Assembly (NCBI RefSeq): GCF_037975245.1
Contig: NC_092572.1
Coordinates: 7,331,501-7,395,500, forward strand
From: Apostichopus japonicus
Lineage: Eukaryota > Echinodermata > Holothuroidea > Aspidochirotida > Stichopodidae
Reading direction: 5' to 3'
DNA length: 64,000 nucleotides
Position 1 is the stretch's first letter. Each line of letters starts with the position of its first letter. Made by a program: the position numbers and the translations under genes. The notes under the pieces are model-generated. The model ran no database searches. It saw only the letters and a list, made by a program, of their open reading frames with translations, and was not told the origin of the DNA. Positions 11,983 to 22,754 of this stretch are shown piece after piece.

Positions 11983-14900
11983 GTAAGTAAATTTGTTCAT
12001 GATTAAAAATGTTAATGAGTAAAACTGTTTATGAAGTAAGCAGCGATGCGGGGATTGTCGCAACTCAAGTAGACGGGTAAAGATGAGCCAAGGGTCTCGA
12101 CTGGATATCTTTCTACAGAATTATTTTCCCAAACAAATTAACGATAACCATTTAAATGCACATTTAGGATACAAAATACAAAGCTTAATAATTCTCAATA
12201 ATAGTTCTCAATAATTGGCTTCAGTGAGACGTGGTTAAGTGACCAAATATCACCTTTGTTACAAATAGATCAATATACTTTTATAGAAAGTCACAGGGAT
12301 AGCAAGAGAGGTGGTGGTGTTGGTCTTTTTATATCGAATAATTATACGTTTGTAAAAACGACTGACATATCTTTTTTCAAGAAGGCGATAGAAAGCATTT
12401 TCATAGAAATAGCAATGAATAAGAATAATATAATCGTTGGAGTAGTCTATAGACCTCCACAGGGTTTGACATCTACATTCAATGAATATATAAATATTAT
12501 ACTCAATTTAATATCTAGTGAGAACAAACATGGTTATATCATGGGGGATTTTAATATTGATTTACTAAATAATGGAACTTCTGACTTCATAAACACTGTG
12601 TTTTCAAACAATTTTTTCCCTACAATTTCCAAGCCTACTCGAGTAAGTGGAACCGTGGCCTCACTTATTGACAATATATTCACCAACAATATTACTGATA
12701 TCACGCCTGGCATACTACTAACGAATATAAGTGACCACTTCCCCGTTTTCATTCAAACTTCAGTAGAACAGAGTAAATCTGATTCTGGCTACTACGCTAG
12801 GAACTATTCCGTCAAGAATACTACGTATTTTAATAATTTAATACATAATACCGACTGGAATTTCATATGTTTTATTGAGGACGTGAACGTAGCTTATTAC
12901 AATTTCATTACAGTTTTTCAAAATATTTATGATGAATGCTTTCCATATATTTATATCAGTAACTCAAAGCGTCGTAAAAAGCGTCATCCTTGGATAACGA
13001 CTGGTATTTTACAATCAATCAAACGTAAAAATAAACTCTATCGTAAGATGTTGAAAAACCCCAATATGGACAATTCCGACAAGTTTCGTACTTACCGTAA
13101 TAAATTGACCCACATTATTCGTATTTCGAAAACTCGGTATTATTCTGATAAGTTCAATAGTTGCAGTGGCAATTCTAAACATACTTGGGCAATAATCAAT
13201 GATGTATTACATAATAGAAAAAGTAAGTCGTCTATTCCCGACACGATGAAAGTCAGCAACGGTAAAACCAATGATCCTAAGCAGATTACAAACGCATTCA
13301 ATGATTTCTTTATAAATGTTGGGCCCAACTTAGCGTCAGATATTCATAGTGACACTAATCCAAATCATTACCTGAGAAATTCAAATCCTTCAACCCTTTA
13401 TATGTCTCCTGCAAATGAGAGTGAAGTATTTAAAGTTGCACTTGCTTGTTTGAAACCAGATAAATCTGCCGGCTTCGATGGCATAAAGCCTTCAATACTA
13501 AGAAAGGTGTTACATTACGTTGTTCACCCTCTGACTCACATTATAAATTTATCCTTAGCAACTGGTACTGTCCCAGATCATATAAAAATTGCGAAAGTTA
13601 TCCCTGTTTACAAAGAAGGGGATCATGATGTTATAGGTAATTATCGCCCAGTTTCTGTACTAACAGGCTTCTCTAAAATCTTTGAAAGAATAGTTCATAA
13701 TCGTATTTATAATTTTATCAGTAAACATGATATTATGTTCAAAAGTCAATATGGGTATCGGCCAGGACACTCAACCGAACTTGCTTTGACTGAGGCCCTG
13801 GAGGTATTGTATGATGCCATAGATAATAAAAGGATTTCCGTCGGTGTATTCTTGGACTTGTCCAAAGCGTTTGATACAATTGATCACCGTATTTTGTTTA
13901 TGAAATTGTCACATTATGGCATAAGAGGCACAGGACTAGACTGAATTAGAAGCTATTTATCAAACAGAAAACAATTTACAAATTGTCTTCATACGGATTC
14001 TGATTGCATGAATGTTGTTTGTGGGGTTCCACAAGGATCTATATTGGGGCCCTTGCTTTTTATAATATATGTAAATGATATTTGTCATGTGTCAGATAAT
14101 TGTACTATCATATCATTCGCTGATGATACTAATATTTTTTTCTCTGGCTTGGATCCTGTGGAAATGAGGGCTAGAGTTTGTCATGTGCTTGATGAATTTC
14201 ATGCTTGGTTTTCAGCTAACAAACTTTCTTTAAATGTAGGTAAGACAAAATATGTTGTTTTCAATGAAGGTAGGAATAGGAATATTCTGTCTGACATACA
14301 GATGCATGGTAGTAGTCTAAAAAAAGTGTGTTCTACCACTTTTCTAGGGGTAACTATTGATTCTGGTCTGACATGGCGTCATCACATAAATACAATATCA
14401 ACAAATATTTCTCGTGGCGTTGGGATTCTTTCCAAATTGAAGCACTACTTACCAAAACATATTCTTCGTTCTTTATATTTTACTTTAATTTATCCTCACC
14501 TTACTTATTGCATTACAGTTTGGTCTGGCACGGCTGCTTATAACATTAAGAAACTTTTTGTACTTCAAAAAAGGGCTATTCGACATATATCTTCTGCCGA
14601 CTATAACGATCATACTAGTAAATTATTTGCCTCACTTAAGCTACTGAAATTACCGGACCTTGTGAAAGTTCATCTTGCTACATTCGCTTATCGATCTACT
14701 AATAGGTATAATCCGCCCACATGTAAAAATTTATTCACTGTTAATAGGGAAATCCATGATTATAATACAAGACAGGCTGGTCACATACATAGACTTTTTC
14801 CCCATAGTAACCTGGGTAAACAGAGTATACGTTATCGGGCAAACACTTGCTGGAATTATCTACTTAATCATCATGATCATATACAAATGATTCTCAGTCA

Positions 14901-17900
14901 CCACGTTCCTTTAAAAGTCAATTAAGCGAGGTTTACATAAGTGATTATTGATCCATAATACTTTTTAGAAATCTTTGTTTGTTTATATCGTTAACACTGA
15001 TAACTTAATTATTTTCCTTCTTTACGGAGTGGCTCTACTCGATAAGCCTTTCAGGTTTTTAGATCACTTCCTTTCTCTTTATACTCAATTTCATATCTGT
15101 AAACGTTTGTATGACATACAATGTACCGTATATTGAGAAAAAACAAATAAATGAAATGAAAATGAAATGAAAAAACGTACCTCATTGGGCTCATTACACA
15201 CTATTAAGATCGAGTTATTGTTGGGATAAGTCTGAATACACGCAACGTACATACGCCCGTGGCGCGTGGCTTTTACGTTGAAAGTGCAGTTTTTCCTTTT
15301 CGGGTTAGAACTGTGGAGTGCCCGAACGAGATCTCTGCTCAGCAGTACAAGCTTATGGGCTGAGCCTAACAATGCTACAGCCTACATTCCCGAGTTGACC
15401 CCAACAATTCTACCATTCAGCCTTGGTTGGTTGCACAGAGGATGGGACGATTCTTAACCAGAATGCAAAACGCATTGAAGTTTCGATGACTTCATTGCAA
15501 TAGACTTCTGCCAGAAATAGCTAATACAATATAAATGGTCCGATGTAAAATTACTCTATGGCATGGTAACCACACAGGCCAGTCTATTTTAGGTGGCTAT
15601 ACACACCTCCACCAAAAACAGTAGGGTTCTTGCACTCAATGTGATGCATCTACTCACCAAGTATGAGAAGAATCCACGATTCCCATGGTTTTTTATCATG
15701 TAAAAGGGTTTATCTCCTGCCTCCTGGTGACCTCACAAGCAACAGGATTGTTATACTCATATTGCAACTCCATATACCATGTATGAAAAGTATCCATGAT
15801 AATATTTACCATGAGAAAACATGTTGTAAAGGTTTTCATTCCTCGACACTGAACTATTTCTAAACGTACTCGCTGTTTGTCGACAGTGACTTAAACTCTA
15901 CTCGCCAAAACGCAAAATTCACTGCAGGCCACTATGACTGATGTTCACGTCTCCATAGTGCAGATCTACAACGTCAATACTTTTTACGCAGATACACAGA
16001 TACACAGTGCCACGTAATCGCATATTGAAAACTATGTTTCTGTGCAGTATGAAATTTAAATTTGTTTCCACCAAAAATAAGTGATGAACAAAGTAAGACA
16101 TGTCGCAGAATCATAAATAAGCAGCAGTAGGCCTAATGTAGGGTCTGAAAAAACACAAATAAAGCAACTGTAAAAACATACCTACGAAGAGAGCTTGGCT
16201 CCTGTTACGTTAGGGCTGCTATAGTACTATAGGCATACACTATACAGTAGCTAGGTGTGCGCGAGTCCTAAACCCATACAGTACCTCACTGTGACTTTCA
16301 ACCGCTACTCAATTATCGCGGTTTGTACATTTTTCCAATTATTTATCTTGTCTTTCAGTTGCAGACTAAGTGTGCAAAAATTATCTATTATTCCATTACA
16401 CAGCCTAAATCAAAGCGATCTTTTACGCAATGAAAATCGCAAATGAGAGATCAGCTATCTTCCACTCGAACTGGATTTGAATAATGAGCTTTGAAAAACA
16501 CATGGCAGCAATAAAAGCAAATCTCTACACATTAATAAGGTTTTGTAATTTTTGATGCGAATTGTGAAAGATGGCATGTCCAAACCTGTCGAACAATCAT
16601 ACAATGGGGCTCGGAACCTCTTCAAAAACTGCTCATGCTCAGGCCCAGTTAACGTTTATTTGAACGGTTCATCTACCGACTAGGGATAGACGAGTTCTAC
16701 TCAAAAGAATGTTAGTTACAGGCAACGTTGCTAGCCTAACTTTTGTAGCGTTTACGGACTTTTCAGAACACACACAACTCAGCATCTGTTTATTGCGCAA
16801 TTTGACCTGGTAGGTCAAAAATAAGTTTTAAAATGTTATCTTTAGAAATTTGTTCATTTGTTCTTATTTAATTGTCATTTCCCTCCATTTTTGAGTGTTT
16901 GAATTGATTAAACTACCAACATTTAAGACCAAACGATACTGCTTCATTCGTATTTTTTCAATTTTAATGTTCGTCAGAAGAAAATGCTGTTTTACATGAG
17001 GTGACTATTACGTCATTCAGGAAAAAAGATCAAGGGAGGCATAAGGAGGATTAAATACAGATCAGCAAAAATTAGCGAAAAAATGCTGTTTCCTAGCACT
17101 TGTGAGGGTCATTTATGAATGGAGATAAAAACGAGGGTACCCGGTCTTAAATTTGATTTGAGACCTCTGATGACGTCATCATCGGTCTCAAATCAAATTT
17201 AAGACCGGTTCCCCTCGTATTTATTCCCTAAATAAAACTTTTACATACATCGTTTGACTTTACAGATGAATCGGATGATTTCGATTGTCTTAGCCCGCAG
17301 TTTCTTCGCATTGGCAGGGCAGGTTTCATCCATTGCAATATACCGCCAGGCTTTCTGTCAATCTTTTGGTCACATTCATTGGATGACATCCAGTCGTCAA
17401 CTGCTTTTATTGACAATGGCGAGAAAGGAGGGAACGCCTACAACTCAGGACATTTTGATATTCTTGAGAACGGGGCATTGGTTATTAACAATGTCGCAGT
17501 CGATGATGAAGGACTATACCAGGTTGATGTTATTGACCGTACCGCATCTGTTAGGAGGGCTCAGATCATCATACATGCAACAGGTGAGCTGAACTAGTGT
17601 GTAAATGGCTTGAAATGAGTAACTAGAGTTATATAACATGAGCTATACTGCAAATGCGCAATTGGATCTTTCATTAAGAATTTTTTTTGAACAGAGATGT
17701 GTACGACTAAAGAGGACCATGTTTCTATTTATAATAATAAATATTACTAATATTACTATTACTAAAAAATCAAAATACATTCGAATAAAAAGTCAAAGTG
17801 ATAAATACGATGAAAACATTAAAAAAAAGACTAAACTTTGCAGAAGCTAATTTGCTTGTTCGGTTTTGCTCGTTCGGTTTTTTGTTGACAGGGAGATTTA

Positions 17901-20900
17901 TAAACAAGAAAAAAAAACTTTGACGGTAAAAATCTGACATTAAAGAAATTAGTCATGTAATACTAATGATAATGATAATGTGCGACGTAAGCTCTTATGA
18001 ATATAATATCTGGACAGGTTTGCATTCACAAAGTGATGTTCAGTGTATTAATGAGGAAGCCCAAAAGACAAAATCTTACTTTTCATTGATTACGGTAAGC
18101 TGCGGTAAGCTGTGGTAATGTTTGAGGGGAGGATGGTGTACCCAGAAATTTTCGACAGTCGATATATTATATAATGCAAAATTGTGCAACTTTAAGATGA
18201 ATTTTTGCTTTTTTTTCTCACATATATAAAACATAATTTTCATATTTGAGATGTGGAAATGAAAATATCCAACCTCTGAAGAAATTAGTCATAATTCAAC
18301 ACAAACCTTATCCTCGATCTTCACTCAATGTTTAAATTAGAGACTAATGTGTCTTTTATGGCAATATAAGTGATCAAATTTATTGTTTGAAATCAATATC
18401 TTGCAGTACTTTGGCAGATTAAACGTTAATACCGATACGGATACTAAATCATCTTTAAATCAACAGAAAGTTGTCATCGTTTCTATGAATAGGGCTTCTG
18501 AAGCAACGAAAGCATTAACTCTACCGAGCTACACTCGTAACGACAAGCCCATGTTCATTACTGTATTTACGCTTTGTTGGCTATCTAACGATCAAAATGT
18601 TTAGCGTCTAACAATAACATGGAGTTGATGATTAGATGGGCCATCCTCTCAGTAAAATATTGAAGGATACATCCTGTTTCCTGATCTTGTAACCTTGTTT
18701 CAAAATTTAAAATGCATTTCGAATGAACACTTTCTTAATTAACCATCATTTTTCGTATGGAGGAGAAAATGTACTTTCTGGCACATTGATATCTATAACA
18801 TCGAGGGGGGGGGGGTGAGGGTGTTAAGGGGGCGAGGGTGAATACATTGGCCATCCCTTCTAGACAAATTTTTGAGGATACATCTCCCATCGCAACGGGA
18901 TCCACTCCCAAGGTCTGTCGTGTATATTTCAAAACATGATATACGGTTAGCAACTAGTTTGAATCAGAGTACAAACTGCTGTATTAATTTCATATTCGTA
19001 AATATTTTCGATGCGCTACATCTGGTAAGAAAATAAAGATAGTAATCACAAAAACGATCAATGTTATACAATGTTCAACGCATTTTATACCAAACAATTC
19101 CTTCTTCCTACATTTACTTGCAATCAAATTCAAACATTTTTTTTCATTACAGCTACGCCTGATCAAAAGCATCCATTTATTAGTCTTTGTAGAAAACGTC
19201 ACCAGTGTTTGAAGACTTCACACAACAGAGTAAACTTAACATGTAGTTTCCACAAATCAAGACCAGCTGTTGATTTAAGATGGTTTACTTGGGATTCAAA
19301 CGGAAGCATTGAGCTCAATACCACACAAGTTGTATCAGTTGAAAATAATCAGTTGTATAGTACAAGAACGGATTTTCTGATTTCTGAGTCATCCAACCTC
19401 TTTGATATGTATTCATGCCGGGCTTCTGGCCCTCCCCTGTCACCGGCAAATGTTGAGTCATTCATTTTAATTCATAACACTCAAATGACAAGTAAGTTTC
19501 AAGGCGTTCATATAGAACAAGTAACATTGTTATTGTATGGGAGCGCCAGTCTGTCTTGTCACAAAACGGACAATGTGATATCTGAAATTGTTCTTTGGAA
19601 AGCAGGGAAGTCATTCTCTACGCTTAATGAAATTGCCCATTCCTATTACATCGAAAATCATCGACAACGCTATTCAAAGGCCGAATTAATGTTTGATGAT
19701 CACACTGGCGATATTAAAGTTCGAGATGTAACGCAGAGAGACCACGGAACTATCTATATGTGCTTCTCAAGCGTCAATGGAAGAGAAGCTGCAACTGCAT
19801 ACTCTATCTTTGTAATAGGTGAGATGTTTTTTCAATGTTTTTAGGTAGGAATATTCTATACTAACATCGTTATGACTGAATTGAGAATAGAGAAGTTATC
19901 TTCAAAGCACCACTATTAGTTTCAGACAATTATGTAACGTATTTGGTATACATGAGAGCAATGGCTTAGCCAGGGGTGCGGTGGGGGGGGGGGGTGCTTG
20001 CATGGGTGGACAAAAACTTTCGAAAAGAAACTAGATAACCATAGTTTATTATACAAATAGGTTAATTGTCTTTACAGCACATTGTCAGTGGCGTATCTAA
20101 ACATGGGAGGTGGGTGGGAGAGGTTGTAACCAGGTGCACCCGAGTGGTCTTTGTCTTGGTAAAAACTTACAACTTGCGGAACATAGAATATAAATAGATG
20201 CTTTATCCCTAATATGATTTCAATATGATTTATACAATGTTTTCAGAGACAGACATACCTTCAAAATAACGTACCTTACAGAAGCGGAACAATGGTGTTG
20301 TTGGGATTATACATCCCATTTTCAACCTCAAACAAAACTTCCAAAGGACGTCTAAACACAACATATATACATTTATTTAAAGTCTTAATATGCCTCATAT
20401 GCACCACTTGACGTCTTAAAGTTGAACTTCTGGGGAGGGCCCCAATGCAGTCTGCTTTATAGATACCGAACTACCATGGTTCCATGAAAGGTCATATCAT
20501 AACACGCATTAACTCAAGTTAAATGCTCTGAATCTTAAAATGATGAAAACAAATCATCCGTTTTGATTACAGTGTTACATCATTATATCAAGTACTGTGA
20601 ATAAATTTGGATTGACAGACCCAAAGAAACCACCATTGGTTTGTGTCAAATCATACACATAGAACAATTTCGTTACAGAATGATATTGCAACATTCTTCC
20701 ATAGAATAAAATTACAACGTGTTTGAATTACATTGTATAACATACGTTTATTCGGTCTCAATTCATTTTTATGGTTTCTTGTAGTTCCGCCATCTCCACC
20801 ATATATCAGAATTGTCGGTTGCAGTGATACAGTGTCCAGCTGTCAAAAACGTGGGCGTGAAGGCAAAATCGTCTGCAAGGTTTCAAATGTGTTTCCAAAT

Positions 20901-21471
20901 GTTACTTTGCAACCGAGTACATCAACACCACCGGATCGTGTAAAGTTTACAAACATCATACAAAAAGAAGACAAAAACGGCGACAACTATGATATTACCC
21001 TTGTGTTCAATTATACCGTTGGCAGTACTTTTTGTAATGTTGACGTGCCCATAACGTGTATAGCTGTCGGAGAACCTGCTTTGACGTTTCCGTCCCAAAG
21101 AGATGTATTTGTAAAAGGTTAGTTTCTGATGATGATTTCCAGTCATGAATCTTTTATTAATATACAAACAGAATGCTGTTTTTTGACATCATCCAGGTTA
21201 GGTTAACCCATCGCCGAGTATCTGTTGTTGTTGTAATGTTTTCATAAAAGAACTGTGGTATTTTACTATAAAAGAAGAACATTAGACTACAATTCTTCCC
21301 ATGCTCTTATTTTACGCAGAAAACTGTGTAACAAGTGCCATCTGGTCCGAAGTGGCGATAACGGAAAGATCTGATGTCCAACCGTCTACTATGTCGTCGC
21401 TAAAGATAACGGCCAAGTTGACTATGAATATTACGTGTTTGGTGACCGTGCTCTTCATAACTTATGTATAA
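11680..21471 (+). CDS. Gene A1: multi-Ig-domain protein without kinase (partial 5')
   Basis: Five exons with AG/GT borders are all compatible in phase 1: 11680-11982, 17266-17583, 19153-19818, 20785-21117 and 21320-21471. Together they encode about 590 residues: two V-like Ig domains, a double Ig exon, another Ig-like domain and a short tail ending in TAA at 21469. No kinase or long membrane segment follows. The last 13 residues are hydrophobic (ITCLVTVLFITYV), so the product could be secreted, weakly membrane-held or lipid-anchored; I cannot decide. The signal-peptide exon was not found. The first Ig exon is separated from the rest by a LINE, and whether both V-like exons belong to one transcript is inferred. 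A close paralogue, A2, lies at 42281-46363. Function is not recognised; Ig architecture suggests extracellular binding. Confidence 0.7.
12205..14925 (+). pseudogene. LINE endonuclease-reverse transcriptase with one in-frame TGA
   Basis: The endonuclease and RT motifs stay in one frame across the whole span except for one TGA at 13942-13944, in a place where the related copy at 25.4 kb has a tryptophan codon. All other RT landmarks, including the FADD catalytic box near 14122, are intact. There is no methionine near the beginning because the 5' part is missing. It acts, or once acted, in target-primed reverse transcription. High sequence integrity suggests a fairly recent insertion. Confidence 0.85.
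12205..15175 (+). mobile_element. 5'-truncated CR1/jockey-like LINE, nearly intact
   Basis: It encodes an AP endonuclease (GFSETWLS, VVYRPP, GDFNIDLL, SLIDNIF, SDHFPV) and a reverse transcriptase (KSAGFDGIKPSIL, NYRPVSVL, DLSKAFDTIDH, GVPQGSILGP, FADDTN), followed by a C-terminal region to TAA at 14923-14925. The 3' end is a short tail of AAATGA-type repeats near 15142-15172, typical of this LINE group. The coding strand opens at 12205 without the first endonuclease strand, so the 5' end is truncated. It sits in an intron of A1, in the same orientation. Confidence 0.9.
15176..17130. other. A1 intron, no exon seen
   Basis: AT-rich intron sequence after the LINE tail. Small open frames lack splice borders and domain features. 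Confidence 0.5.
17131..17218. repeat. Near-perfect palindrome, 35-bp stems
   Basis: The left arm 17131-17165 and right arm 17184-17218 are inverted copies with a few mismatches, centred on a loop that itself holds GATGACGTCATC. Similarity continues weakly outward to about 17112 and 17235. It ends about 50 bp before the next Ig exon. A small foldback MITE or a hairpin-forming intron element are the likeliest explanations. Confidence 0.85.
17266..17583 (+). CDS. A1 exon b: V-like Ig domain
   Basis: The acceptor is GACTTTACAG and the donor CAACAG/GTGAGC; phase 1-1, 318 bp. Landmarks are FIHCNIP (first cysteine), SIFWSHS (tryptophan) and DDEGLYQVDV, where the second Ig cysteine is again replaced by valine. 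Its second half is almost identical to the truncated exon at 42281-42540. Confidence 0.85.
17593..18540. other. Intron insertion absent from paralogue A2
   Basis: Directly after the donor of exon b the A1 intron carries about 950 bp with no counterpart in A2. Similarity resumes at CGACAAGCCCATGTTCATTA (18540), matching 42551. Clear inverted ends were not found. The content is AT-rich and non-coding. Confidence 0.6.
19153..19818 (+). CDS. A1 exon c: two Ig domains in one exon
   Basis: The acceptor is TTTTCATTACAG and the donor AATAG/GTGAGA; phase 1-1, 666 bp and fully open. Domain one has NLTCSFH, LRWFTW and FDMYSCRA. Domain two has SLSCHK, IVLWKAG and DHGTIYMCF, so both keep the two cysteines and the tryptophan. 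The A2 counterpart at 43141-43806 is exactly the same length. A GTAAGT word lies between the domains, near 19493. Confidence 0.9.
20785..21117 (+). CDS. A1 exon d: cysteine-rich Ig-like domain
   Basis: The acceptor is TTTCTTGTAG and the donor GTAAAAG/GTTAGT; phase 1-1, 333 bp. It begins PPSPPYIRI, then has KIVCKV, FPNVTLQP and VPITCIAVGEP. Additional cysteines occur near its start and at FCNVDV. No clear core tryptophan follows the first cysteine, so it is a divergent Ig-like module. The paralogue is 45669-45998. Confidence 0.8.
21320..21471 (+). CDS. A1 terminal exon
   Basis: The acceptor is TTTTACGCAG, phase 1. It encodes about 49 residues from NCVTSAIWSE to a hydrophobic end and TAA. The A2 counterpart (46188-46363) shares the first part, but its tail is longer and different. 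The short hydrophobic end could be a lipid-anchor signal or chance. Confidence 0.7.
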
Positions 21472-22639
21472 TGTTATAACATTTAAATGGTTAGTTTTTC
21501 ATACAAGTATACGCTGTGGGGCGGATAGTCTCTTATCAGTGTGGTCATAAAAATGTATCATAATTTCTCAAGTTTATTAATGTTTTAGTTGAATTACTAA
21601 CGTTTTGTGTGATACCTGTCAAATTAAAACAAATGAACATGAAAACAATGTCTGTCAGTCTGTTAACAATTAATCAAAATGTCTGCTTATGAGTATAGAA
21701 AAGATTTGTAGTAGAGAAAACAGTATGAATATTTTGCATTTATTCTTTACCTTTGTCAAGTTGCACAGTTATATACCGTATCGTGTCAATCGTTAACAAT
21801 GAAGTTTTTTATTTCCTTTAATATGCACATAAGCAGGAAAAGTGTTTATATAGTTATTGTTTATGAGAGTGTTCTACGCACTAGGATGGCATAATTTCGT
21901 AACAGAGAATTTTCATCTTTCCCACTCTTATACTGACTTTTCATTGTTTTGAACTTCTTTTTGGTAGACCATTTCCAACAACGGTTTCGTTGAATGAAAT
22001 ATCTAAAACTGAAATACAGAAGACCTCGGAACAAGACAAATAGAGAAAATGCGGCGGAGCGACGTACCCAGTGCTATTAACAGATGATGTGCTGATTCAA
22101 AGCTGTTTTTACCTTTCCCACCCTCTCTCTTGACAACACTCATTCGATTTTGACACTGGCTGTTTCTGGCTTTGGTTTCCGCTATGGTTATGATGCTCTA
22201 GTTATTGCTACAGCTATCGTAGCTATTGCTATAGCTGTGACTACAGACTAAAGGAAAACAAATATGTCTCCAAGGAAGGCTAGAAGAGGACCAACCAAGC
22301 TCTTCTCCAGGAACGCAAGAAACACATAAAGGTGACATCTGCATGGTCCCATGACGGAAAAATTCTAGAACGCGTGACTGTTAATGGTACTGACCACTCG
22401 AAGCGTATATAAATAGGCAACTTAATGATATTTCCAACGGTGATCGTAATGAAAACTCTTGTGATGGTAAATTCTTTAAAGAATACCATGATAAAGTTGA
22501 TCATGAACATTATGTATATAGCACTGTTTTCAGTAAATGAAACATTGAGACCTAATTATATGGTTAGAAGCGAAAATGGTTAGAGGCAACAATTTTCAAA
22601 TTTCTATTTCTATTTCTATTCTTAAGTTTTTCTTTCTTT
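21472..22639. other. Downstream of A1, no gene seen
   Basis: AT-rich 3' flank with no further exon recognised. An AGCTAT(A/C)GTAGCTATTG-type internal repeat occurs near 22200-22235. Confidence 0.5.
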
Positions 22640-22752
22640 TTTTCTTTTTGGGGAGTCTCCTACTTTGTTAAGCCTTGCAGGCTTTATAGGAGACTTCCCG
22701 TCACACTGTAAATTGTGATGAAACAAATAAATATACAAATACAAATACAAAT
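22640..22752 (+). mobile_element. LINE 3' end remnant
   Basis: A short hairpin-prone stretch (GGGGAGTCTCCTAC and TAGGAGACTTCCC around CCTTGCAGG) is followed by GTAAATTGTGATGAAAC and an (ATACAA)n tail. This arrangement resembles the 3' end of CR1-type LINEs; no coding part is attached. Confidence 0.55.
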
Positions 22753-22754
22753 TT

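Noticed and set aside
13942-13944. TGA read as selenocysteine or alternative code
   Set aside because: A related LINE has tryptophan at this position; a plain nonsense mutation is simpler.
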